From positions 744,001 through 808,000 of the forward strand of contig JADJLM010000001.1 in NCBI GenBank assembly GCA_016710135.1: a stretch of 64,000 nucleotides of DNA, read 5' to 3'. The notes under the pieces are model-generated. The model searched no databases. It was not told the origin of the DNA and saw only the letters and a list, made by a program, of their open reading frames with translations. Both the position numbers and the translations under genes were made by a program. Below are positions 36,317-44,414 of the stretch, in pieces. The stretch is from Nitrosomonas sp. (lineage in GTDB: Bacteria > Pseudomonadota > Gammaproteobacteria > Burkholderiales > Nitrosomonadaceae). Within the stretch, counting starts at the first letter, position 1, and each line of letters opens with the position of its first letter.

Positions 36317-37342
36317 ATGAAAAGCGAACTTGAATATGAGTTTCAGCCTGGCTCATGTCAGGCATTATATATGCCAAAACATCCAACCAAACTAAAATTA
36401 GCGTCCTGGCTTATCCTGGCTACCATGCTGATGGGGTTAGGAGGGATGACATCAGTATTAGCAGGCAACACCCATCAAATTAAAATGGTTGCGGAAGAAG
36501 TAGATCCTACGGGGAATCTAGGGCTATTTGCTTATCGAATGATGCAGCACCAAGTTGTCGACAGTAACGGTAATACAGTTGATCTTTCAGGCAATTACAG
36601 CACCGTGGCAACAATACCTGGTCCAACGATTGTCATGACTGAAGGCGATGTTGCAGAAATTGAATTGATGCATCAATTCAATCCAGATAATCCTAAACAA
36701 GAGCATGTGAGTTTACATGTTCATGGCGTGCATTATGATAAAGAAAGTGACGGCACACTCAAATATATTAATCTTTATAAAGATGAAAGTGCAACGCCGG
36801 TACTGTCCTATAACTACCGTTGGATAGCTGCGCCAGGAACTACAGGAACTTGGGCTTACCATGATCATAATATGAATAGTCATAACGGTGCTGAAGATCG
36901 TGGGCTGTTCGGCGCGTTAATCGTTAACCCTGCCTCTGGGCTCTTGCTACAGGATATTAATGGTACTGGAAGTGGCAATGCGCTATTGAGTCAAATCCAA
37001 AAAGAATTTGTACTGTATATCGGTGACGATGCTTTCTGGGGCATGGAAATTAATAATGCAAATGGTGTACAAACGGCGCTGGGCGCTAACCCCAATCTCA
37101 ATGCACAGTTAAATTCTGATATTCGGATTCATTTGATTGCATTAGGTACTAATTTTCCTCAGTTTGAGTTACCCAGCTATACCTGGATTGATCCGGGTAC
37201 TCGCAGAAGAATCAGTGCTAAGACGATTGGACCTTTAGAAAAACATGTATTTGCAATTAATGCTTCCCAATCAGCGAGTTACTTAGATACCGCCTTCTCT
37301 AGCAAATTACTGGGAATGAAGGGTCAGTTGATTGTTGACTAA
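36317..37342 (+). CDS. Two-domain multicopper-oxidase-like protein with only the domain-1 copper motifs
   Basis: Exported cupredoxin protein of 341 residues with GGAGGGG before the ATG and a signal peptide (KLASWLILATMLMGLGGMTSVLAG). Domain 1 (about 55-205) has the multicopper-oxidase motifs HVHG (His134/His136) and HDH (His182/His184), ligands of the type 2/3 trinuclear copper centre. Domain 2 (about 225-341) keeps the fold pattern but not the ligands: where HxxHxH should be there is PQFELPSYTW (281-290), and where HCHxxxHxxxxM should be there is TAFSSKLLGM. Alone it lacks a type 1 site and half of the trinuclear ligands. The next gene, 18 bases downstream, supplies exactly these. Confidence 0.85.
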   Translation: MKSELEYEFQPGSCQALYMPKHPTKLKLASWLILATMLMGLGGMTSVLAGNTHQIKMVAEEVDPTGNLGLFAYRMMQHQVVDSNGNTVDLSGNYSTVATIPGPTIVMTEGDVAEIELMHQFNPDNPKQEHVSLHVHGVHYDKESDGTLKYINLYKDESATPVLSYNYRWIAAPGTTGTWAYHDHNMNSHNGAEDRGLFGALIVNPASGLLLQDINGTGSGNALLSQIQKEFVLYIGDDAFWGMEINNANGVQTALGANPNLNAQLNSDIRIHLIALGTNFPQFELPSYTWIDPGTRRRISAKTIGPLEKHVFAINASQSASYLDTAFSSKLLGMKGQLIVD

Positions 37343-37360
37343 GATTATTGGGAGAAGGTC

Positions 37361-40123
37361 ATGAGTACATCTATTTATGGAAAAAAAATGAAAAAATTTT
37401 CGATAACGTTTATATCGATGGCACTATGGTTGTTTTCATCGATTGCATGGGCAGCAACCCATACGATTTCAATTTCTGCGGTGCAATTACCGAATGGCCA
37501 GTATGGCTATAAATTGAATAATCACACCAGTAGCGATGGGGTAGTACCAAATTATCCAGCAGAAGCAGTGATTCCTGGTCCTACTTTATTTGTGAAACAG
37601 GGCGATATCGTCAATATTCAACTTCGTAATGAAACTAATATTAAAGTTGGATTTAATGCGCCAGGATTAACGAATGGTGTTGTCGCACCTGCAAATCCTG
37701 GGCAGAGCAAGAGCTATACTTTGAATACACAACAAACAGGAACTTACCCTTATTTTGACGATAAATCACAACTTTTAGGCTTATTTGGCGCGATTGTCGT
37801 CGATGATGCAAATGGTCAAGTTCAAAGTTTCGTTGATGGCGATGGCAAGATTACTGCGGTTAATCGCGCGCAACTCGACAAAGAATTTGTCATGTTCATG
37901 GTCGGTTCTACGTTCTGGGGAGCAGAGATCAGCCGTGATGGTACACAAAAACCATTATGGACGAACCCGACATTAGGCGCAGTGATGAATAACCTAGTGC
38001 GTTTCCATGTGCTTTCCGTAGGAATGGCGCATACGTTTCATTTACACGCCCATCGCTGGATCAATCCAGCGGCTAACCCAAATACAGCGACTGCTGAGGA
38101 TATCATTGACGTTCATTTGATGAAAAATCCCCACGATAGTCATGTATTTACCATTAAAGCTGGAACTGGGGTAGGGCCAGGTGTTTGGCAATACCATTGC
38201 CATTTGGTTTCTCATATGGAATCGGGTATGAATGGTAAGTTCTTGGTAGTGGCTGCAGACTCAGGCGACCCAGGTAACAGTATTGCAGGTGCTTCACCGA
38301 GTGGGGCTATCTTCTTGAATCCTAGCGATGATCCTGGTCTTGTTACCTTTATTATTTCTGATGAACCCGGAAGTTGGTTTAGAAGCGCGCGTGGCGATGC
38401 ATTGAGTCCAGTAACGTTTACTAAATCATTGGAAGTTATTCCACCAGGCAGTAGCGTTCATTTCGTTATGTCTGATACGCACGGTGTCCACACCATTACT
38501 AGTTTATTGTGGCCAAGCGAGGCAGGAAACAATAATCACCCGGGTGGTGATCATTTTATGATCCCATTCGATCAAACCAAAGCATATCGCGGTGGTGGAA
38601 TTGTTCAATTGAATGTTCCGGGATTATATGTCTTTACGTGTAAAGTTCATCCCTACATGTTTGGTGCAGTCATCGTAGATAGTCCAGGAACAACGGGCTT
38701 GGATCTTGGAAATACCATTGATTTAGTATCAGGCATTAAAAACTTACCAACGAGTAGCGATTTAGCGACTCGGTTATTGAGAACCTTCTTTGTTGCAACG
38801 ACACAAGGTAATTGGCAAGACTATACCGCGGCAACACCTTGGCATGTCAATTATCCGAATGTGCCCGTTGAAACTAATTTGGGAACGCTTAATTTGAAAG
38901 ATGTGCTTGAAGCGAGATATGGGCAAGATATTACCTTATCTGCTGTGACGGCTCCTGCAACCCCAGGAGTGGGTGAGGTATGGATTAATACCCAATTTGA
39001 GAAAACAGCTGGGAAAACAAAACCGGGAACCATTACAGTTTTGGATACAACCAATTGGACGCTCAAGCGTAAAATTGCATTGCCTGAGATCAATATGAAT
39101 AATCCCCACAACATTTGGCCGAATCGTGATCATACGGTTATGTACCAAACCCAGTGGTTTGATACTAAGTTGACATTGATCGATCAAAGAACTGGCAAGT
39201 TAATTAAAAACATCCAGGTGGGAGATACGCCTTCGCATGTTGTTACATTACCGAATTCCGATGATTTAACCGTTGCGATCAATGGCGAAAATGGGGTTGT
39301 AATCATCCCTGCGGGGACTACTGAAGTCAATTATATGATGCCAACCCAGCATCAAGGCCAAGTTCCTGCTAATCCACATGGTCATTGGGTATCGGCAGAT
39401 GGCTCTCGCATCATTACACCTAATATCAATACCAGTGATGCCGGCATTTATAATGCAGATACTGGGCAGATTGTTTCAAGAACGCAAACAGGGAATGGCG
39501 CACCTGGGCCGCATCCCATTGCAATCGGCATGATGCCTGACTCAAGCAAAATATATGCTTCAAATCTTCTCCATCATAGTTTGAGTGTGTTGGATGGTAA
39601 TAATGGTGCTTTGTTAAAAACCATTAACTTAATTGAAAATTACAATCCAATCACAGGTGACATCACAGGTCCTGTCGGTGTGCTTCCAATTCAGACTCCT
39701 GTTTCTCCAGATGGTAAAGCAGTTGTTCTGGCAGCTACCGGAGGTCAAATTGTGGTTGTCGATACTAAAACCGACAGTATTGTAAAAATGCTAGCGTGTG
39801 ATCCGGGTTGTCATGGTGCCAATTTTGGGGCTAAACAAGGCGGTGGATACTATGCTTATGTAACCAGCAAATTTTCAAATCGTCTCATCGTAGTTGATGT
39901 TGATCCAAACAATGATGGTGATTTATCCGATGCAGATATCGTTGGGTCAATCTCTATGGTTGCCGGTAGCAGCGTCGCGAAGGATGACACGATTAGCAGC
40001 TTAGCCGGATATGGTGGTCAAGGCCTCGTTGCATTACCCAATGTTTATAACGGCTGGGTGCAAAACTTGACGAGTGAATGGGCTTCTGGCTTGACGAACA
40101 GTCAACGTAATCCGATTCAGTAA
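37361..40123 (+). CDS. Multicopper-oxidase-like protein fused to an extra cupredoxin and a beta-propeller
   Basis: A 920-residue exported protein (signal KKFSITFISMALWLFSSIAWA) with four parts. Domain 1 (about 33-150) is cupredoxin-like but has lost its copper motifs (VGFNAPG in place of HxHG, YPYFDDK in place of HxH). Domain 2 (about 170-300) has intact HTFHLH (His224/227/229) and HCHLVSHMESGM (279-290), giving type 1 copper ligands Cys280, His285, Met290. Domain 3 (about 318-440) is a plastocyanin-like cupredoxin with His377, Cys427, His430 and Met433 (CKVHPYM). Residues 450-920 are a YVTN-type beta-propeller with repeated GQI/GKL-V-V-D blades, several His at blade starts and a C-DPG-CH motif at 813-818. 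Substrate unknown; it is co-transcribed with the preceding gene. Confidence 0.87.
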   Translation: MSTSIYGKKMKKFSITFISMALWLFSSIAWAATHTISISAVQLPNGQYGYKLNNHTSSDGVVPNYPAEAVIPGPTLFVKQGDIVNIQLRNETNIKVGFNAPGLTNGVVAPANPGQSKSYTLNTQQTGTYPYFDDKSQLLGLFGAIVVDDANGQVQSFVDGDGKITAVNRAQLDKEFVMFMVGSTFWGAEISRDGTQKPLWTNPTLGAVMNNLVRFHVLSVGMAHTFHLHAHRWINPAANPNTATAEDIIDVHLMKNPHDSHVFTIKAGTGVGPGVWQYHCHLVSHMESGMNGKFLVVAADSGDPGNSIAGASPSGAIFLNPSDDPGLVTFIISDEPGSWFRSARGDALSPVTFTKSLEVIPPGSSVHFVMSDTHGVHTITSLLWPSEAGNNNHPGGDHFMIPFDQTKAYRGGGIVQLNVPGLYVFTCKVHPYMFGAVIVDSPGTTGLDLGNTIDLVSGIKNLPTSSDLATRLLRTFFVATTQGNWQDYTAATPWHVNYPNVPVETNLGTLNLKDVLEARYGQDITLSAVTAPATPGVGEVWINTQFEKTAGKTKPGTITVLDTTNWTLKRKIALPEINMNNPHNIWPNRDHTVMYQTQWFDTKLTLIDQRTGKLIKNIQVGDTPSHVVTLPNSDDLTVAINGENGVVIIPAGTTEVNYMMPTQHQGQVPANPHGHWVSADGSRIITPNINTSDAGIYNADTGQIVSRTQTGNGAPGPHPIAIGMMPDSSKIYASNLLHHSLSVLDGNNGALLKTINLIENYNPITGDITGPVGVLPIQTPVSPDGKAVVLAATGGQIVVVDTKTDSIVKMLACDPGCHGANFGAKQGGGYYAYVTSKFSNRLIVVDVDPNNDGDLSDADIVGSISMVAGSSVAKDDTISSLAGYGGQGLVALPNVYNGWVQNLTSEWASGLTNSQRNPIQ

Positions 40124-40147
40124 TCTCTAAGCCATTGGTTCTAACTA

Positions 40148-40180
40148 AACCGCCAGTTAGGAATAGCTGGCGGTTTTTTT
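40148..40180 (+). terminator. Rho-independent terminator of the copper-oxidase operon
   Basis: Stem aaccgccagtta / tagctggcggtt (one G:T pair) with a short gga loop, followed by a run of seven T. It lies 25 bases after the oxidase stop codon and just before the convergent mnmH gene. Confidence 0.88.
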
Positions 40181-41258
40181 AATGCTTGTGTTGATCTGCT
40201 TGCGTTTTCAGAAATTCAAAAATGTCAGATCGAGAGCCTTGAAATAAAATTTTTGGCTGTCGTCGCTGCAAGCTCTGCTGATACAATGGATCATAGTAAT
40301 ATTTCAGCAGTTTCTCGATCCAGATTTTATTTGCTTCAGCCCCAAAACCAAGCTGCCATTGTTTATGTGCAAATTCAAGATCGGTCCGTATTTCTGAGTA
40401 ACGAAGTCCTCCGAGGCGGCGTGAGATTTTTTGTAAAGCGAAGTAATATCGATCAAACAATATTTCTGAGCACTGATTTTGGATATAGTCTTGATAAATA
40501 TTCTCAATCCGAAATTCGAGTGCTTCTTGGATGAGAATAATATTCGATGCCCGTAATTTATTGAATAGCGCCTCTGGCTGGTAACAGCGACCGATCATGC
40601 GACTTTCATCTTCAATGAGGTAATGACTTGAATGAGTTTGCGCCATTTGGACCCAGGTGTAGCTCAAATTATTCTCAAACATAGTTTGCTGAGGTTGTGT
40701 GCCTAAGTTACCAAACACCGAACCTCGATGATTCGCAATTCCTTCTAAATCAATAACAGCGCGGTAAGCCTGCAATGAGCGAAGTAGCTGTGTTTTGCCA
40801 GAGCCTGTTGGCCCACTAATGACGGTCAACATGCTGTTTCTAGATAGTATTTCCAGTTGTTCGATTAAAAAGCGCCGAAACGCCTTATAACCACCGATTA
40901 ATCTAGGGCAATGAATTCCTGATTCCAACAGCCATTGCTGTGCTGTTTTTGAGCGTAAGCCCCCGCGAAAACAAGTAATCAATCCTGTTGGATTACTATG
41001 AAAGAAGTGGCCCCAACGTGCAAGTCGTTGAATCCGTACTTGATCGCTGACAAGTTGCTCACCGAGTGCAATCGCGGCTGCTTGCCCTTGTTGTTTGTAA
41101 CGTGTTCCTACTAATGCACGTTCTTCATTATTTAGAATTGGTATGCAAGTCGAGTGGGGAATATGCCCTGCCTGAAATTCAATTTCAGCGCGAACATCGA
41201 GAATCGAGGTGTTATTTACGATAATTGAAAGGTAGTGTTCTGGGCCAAGTAACTCCAT
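40179..41258 (-). CDS. mnmH: tRNA 2-selenouridine synthase (MnmH/SelU)
   Basis: Replaces sulfur by selenium at the wobble uridine of some tRNAs, via a geranylated intermediate. The 359-residue protein has an N-terminal rhodanese domain (DVRAEIEFQAGHIPHS, active Cys in TCFRGGLRSKTAQQWL) and a C-terminal P-loop domain (ISGPTGSGKTQLLRSL, DLEGIANHRGSVFG). It lies seven bases after selD on the minus strand. With no selA or selB seen here, the pair fits selenouridine use rather than selenocysteine. Confidence 0.93.
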   Translation of the reverse strand: MELLGPEHYLSIIVNNTSILDVRAEIEFQAGHIPHSTCIPILNNEERALVGTRYKQQGQAAAIALGEQLVSDQVRIQRLARWGHFFHSNPTGLITCFRGGLRSKTAQQWLLESGIHCPRLIGGYKAFRRFLIEQLEILSRNSMLTVISGPTGSGKTQLLRSLQAYRAVIDLEGIANHRGSVFGNLGTQPQQTMFENNLSYTWVQMAQTHSSHYLIEDESRMIGRCYQPEALFNKLRASNIILIQEALEFRIENIYQDYIQNQCSEILFDRYYFALQKISRRLGGLRYSEIRTDLEFAHKQWQLGFGAEANKIWIEKLLKYYYDPLYQQSLQRRQPKILFQGSRSDIFEFLKTQADQHKH

Positions 41259-41264
41259 ACCTCA

Positions 41265-42304
41265 TTAATCGATTATGATAGTCATAGACGCTAATGTAAC
41301 CACTTTTCCAATGATACACGCTGCTTGGAAACGGGTTTGCAAGCGCTCCAAGATCGATTCAGCAAGATTTGCAGCAACTGATAAGAGCAGGCCACCACTG
41401 GTTTGGGGGTCAAATAATATTAGCTTTTCGTGATCACGAATGGCAGGGTGTAAGCTAACTGATTCCCGAGTATATTCAGCATTGGTGCGGTGTGCTTTGG
41501 TTAGAAAGCCTCTTTCCAGCGAAGCAAATGCCAAATCGAAAATTGGGAGTTGCTGAAAATTAAAATGAAGGCTAACGTTAGATGCTTTTGCCATCTGCAA
41601 AGCATGTCCGAGTAATCCGAAGCCGGTAATATCAGTAGCGCTGTGAATGGCAGTGGCCAGGTGAGGATCGAGTAAATCTAGAATGGCATTATGTTGTATC
41701 ATGGAATCAATCGCAGATTGGATATCGGACTCGTGATATACCTGTCGTTTTAATCCTGCAGTCAGCGTTCCGGTTCCAAGTGCTTTCGTTAATATCAATA
41801 CGTCGTCATGTTGTGCGGTTGCATTAGACCAAATTTGTTGAGGGTGCACATAACCGGTTACTGATAGTCCAAATTTCAAACTATCGTCATCGATGGAATG
41901 CCCTCCACAAGATTAACCTTTGCTGCAGTCAATAAATCACAAGCACCTTGCATGACCTCAACGATTACTGCATCTTCCAGTGTCGCCAAGGGGAAGGCTA
42001 AAATTCCCATGGCTGTTTTTGGTGTTCCCCCCATTGCATAAACGTCGCTAATGGCATTAGCAGCTGCAATTGCACCAAATAATTGCGGTGTATCCACAAT
42101 CGGCGTGAAGAAGTCCAGAGTCTGTACCATCGCAAGGTTTTCGTTGATCTGGTAAATTGCAGCATCGTCGAATAAACCGCCATCAATCAGTAGATTGCTA
42201 TCTTTGGGAGGAAACTTCACCCGCGATAAAATGCTGTGCAATGTAGTCGCTGCAACTTTAGCTGCACATCCACCTTTTTGTACTGTTTGTGTTAATTGAA
42301 TCAT
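41265..42304 (-). pseudogene. selD: Selenophosphate synthetase SelD (frame broken)
   Basis: Makes selenophosphate, the selenium donor for MnmH. The N-terminal part MIQLTQTVQKGGCAAKV carries the catalytic Cys and Lys (GCAAK; the enzyme's Cys17/Lys20). The frame breaks at about 41901-41907: one extra G on the minus strand joins KVNLVGGHS to IDDDSLKFGLSVTGYVHP, recovering the conserved GGHS segment and the full length of about 346 residues. The rest (LTKALGTGTLTAG, HSATDITGFGLLGHALQMA, DPQTSGGLLLSV) is intact. It is the first gene of the selD-mnmH pair. Confidence 0.92.
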
Positions 42305-42429
42305 CGTGAATAGGTATTATCTGATAGCAAAAATGGTGTGAATGATAAGAATGAATAGCGAATCAATGTCGCGGATTTTTGCAGAAGATTTACTAATGAG
42401 GTAAGTTGAATAACAATCGTTATGTTTCT

Positions 42430-43050
42430 TTATTTTCTCTGCGTAAATCGATAAAACGCGAGCATTCCAAGCAAATTGGGTGCAAATGTGGTTTGCTGAT
42501 TACCTGTCATGACCCTTCTTTCTAAAATATGAACACGATGTTGATGACAGAATTGCTCGAAGTCTTTGAGTGTACAAAGATGAATATTCGGTGTATCAAA
42601 CCATTCATAGGGCAGTATCGGTGAAACCGGCATGAAGCCCCGTAGGATCTGCAAGCGATTCTTCCAATGACCAAAATTAGGAAATGTCACAATGCCTTCT
42701 TTTCCGACCCGGAGTATTTCGTGAATGATGTTCTCAGTATGCCGCATGGCCTGCAAAGTTTGGGACAGAATAACGTAATCAAATGAATTGGATTCAAAGC
42801 CAGATAAACCCGACTCTAGGTCACTCTGAATGACATTAATGCGGTTATTCAAGCAGGCAAGGATATTCGTATCATCAATTTCCACACCGTATCCTTTGAT
42901 CTGGAGTGTATCTGTAAGATAGCGTAATAGCGCACCATCGCCGCAACCAAGGTCGAGTACTTTAGTTGCAGGCTTAATCCAAGCTGCAATCGTGGCAAAA
43001 TCAGGTCTAAGTTGAGGAGAAATGGTATTGGTTATTTCAGTCATAATCAT
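42430..43050 (-). CDS. metW: Methionine biosynthesis protein MetW
   Basis: Small SAM-binding protein found with metX and needed for its activity in several betaproteobacteria. The 206-residue product has the class I methyltransferase motif VLDLGCGDGALLRYL (about residue 32) and FDYVILSQTLQAMRH, with the MetW end PNLLGMLAFYRFT. It follows metX by 40 bases. It does not match a typical O-methyltransferase by length. Confidence 0.93.
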   Translation of the reverse strand: MIMTEITNTISPQLRPDFATIAAWIKPATKVLDLGCGDGALLRYLTDTLQIKGYGVEIDDTNILACLNNRINVIQSDLESGLSGFESNSFDYVILSQTLQAMRHTENIIHEILRVGKEGIVTFPNFGHWKNRLQILRGFMPVSPILPYEWFDTPNIHLCTLKDFEQFCHQHRVHILERRVMTGNQQTTFAPNLLGMLAFYRFTQRK

Positions 43051-43090
43051 GAAGTCAAAGCTACCGGTAATTAAGCGAGTCTATGCGCGA

Positions 43091-44218
43091 TTAAGTCGTG
43101 ATGTTATTCATATAAGACCGTACCAGTTGATGATAATGATCATCTTTCATTAGAAATGAATCATGCCCATGCCGGGAAGCGATTTCAGCGTAGCTAACGT
43201 TCAGGTTATTGTCTAGTAAAGCTTTTACGATACTGCGCGAGCGTTCAGGGGAGAAGCGCCAGTCTGAGCTAAATGAAAGTACTAAAAAATTTGCTTTTAC
43301 ACCGTGGAAAGCGGCACTGAGATCATTATTGTAATCACGAGCCGGGTCAAAATAATCAAGCACTTTAGTCATCAACAGATAGGTATTAGCATCAAATTGC
43401 TCTGCAAATTTATCGCCTTGATAGCGAAGATAGGATTCAATTTGGAATTCCACATCAAAATTGTAGCCAAGCGAACCAGACCGCAGTTCTCTTCCAAATT
43501 TCTCAGCCATCGAATCGTCCGATAGATAAGTAATATGACCTAGCATCCGTGCTAGTCGTAACCCTCTCCGTGGAATAGTTTGTTGCGCATAATAGTCTCC
43601 ACCATGATAATCAGGATCAGTAATGATCGCTTGTCGCGCCACATCATTGAATGCGATATTTTGCGCAGTTAATTTGGCTGCAGCAGCAATAACCACAGCA
43701 TGTCTGACTTTTTCAGGCGCATCCAGCGATAATTGCATGGCTGACATACCGCCTAGGCTACCACCGACAACCGCTGCAAACTGGTCAATATTAAGTCTCT
43801 GCGCTAAACGCACATAAGTTTCAGCCCAATCAATCGTGGTGACCATGGGGAAATCAGCACCGAACGGTTTGTTGGTTTTAGTATTAATGGTAGCGGGGCC
43901 AGTAGAACCATGGCAACCGCCAATGTTATTGATACCGATGACAAAAAATCGATTGGTGTCAATGGGCTTACCTGGGCCAATCATATTATTCCACCAACCA
44001 GCATTCTTGGGATTGTCAGCATAAACACCCGCAACATGGTGATTACCTGATAAGGCATGACAAATCAACACTGCATTGGAACGCGCTGCGTTGAGTTCTC
44101 CATAGGTTTCATAGACGAGCTCATAACTATCCAATATCGCACCACTGTCGAGTTGCAGTGGCGAGTCAAAATGTAAGTGTTGCGGGGTAACGATCCCAAT
44201 TGAATCTGAATCATGCAT
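43091..44218 (-). CDS. metX: Homoserine O-acyltransferase MetX
   Basis: Activates homoserine for methionine synthesis. The 375-residue alpha/beta-hydrolase has YETYGELNAARSNAVLICHALSGNHHVAG, the GGSLGGMSAMQ nucleophile elbow with the catalytic Ser (about residue 157), an Asp in VLSFSSDWRFSP and the His in ASRHGHDSFL. Whether acetyl- or succinyl-CoA is used cannot be decided safely from sequence alone. metW follows, the normal betaproteobacterial pair. The 196 bases before the start show no recognisable SAM riboswitch. Confidence 0.93.
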   Translation of the reverse strand: MHDSDSIGIVTPQHLHFDSPLQLDSGAILDSYELVYETYGELNAARSNAVLICHALSGNHHVAGVYADNPKNAGWWNNMIGPGKPIDTNRFFVIGINNIGGCHGSTGPATINTKTNKPFGADFPMVTTIDWAETYVRLAQRLNIDQFAAVVGGSLGGMSAMQLSLDAPEKVRHAVVIAAAAKLTAQNIAFNDVARQAIITDPDYHGGDYYAQQTIPRRGLRLARMLGHITYLSDDSMAEKFGRELRSGSLGYNFDVEFQIESYLRYQGDKFAEQFDANTYLLMTKVLDYFDPARDYNNDLSAAFHGVKANFLVLSFSSDWRFSPERSRSIVKALLDNNLNVSYAEIASRHGHDSFLMKDDHYHQLVRSYMNNITT

Positions 44219-44414
44219 ACGTCGAGCTGTTTACAAATGAAAGCGTATCAATAAAAGGTTAATCATACGTATTTTCTCAAGAATAATATAGCGTTTGACA
44301 AAGCAAACACGATCTTCTCGGATAGAAATTCACCTGAATGAAGTGAAAAGAAAAGTGAGTGATTAATTATTCAAGCGAGTCAAAAGATGGCGTATTTTTC
44401 AGGTTCTTCTGCTT

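Noticed and set aside
44219..44414. SAM riboswitch before metX
   Set aside because: I looked on the minus strand for the paired elements of known SAM riboswitches and did not see them.
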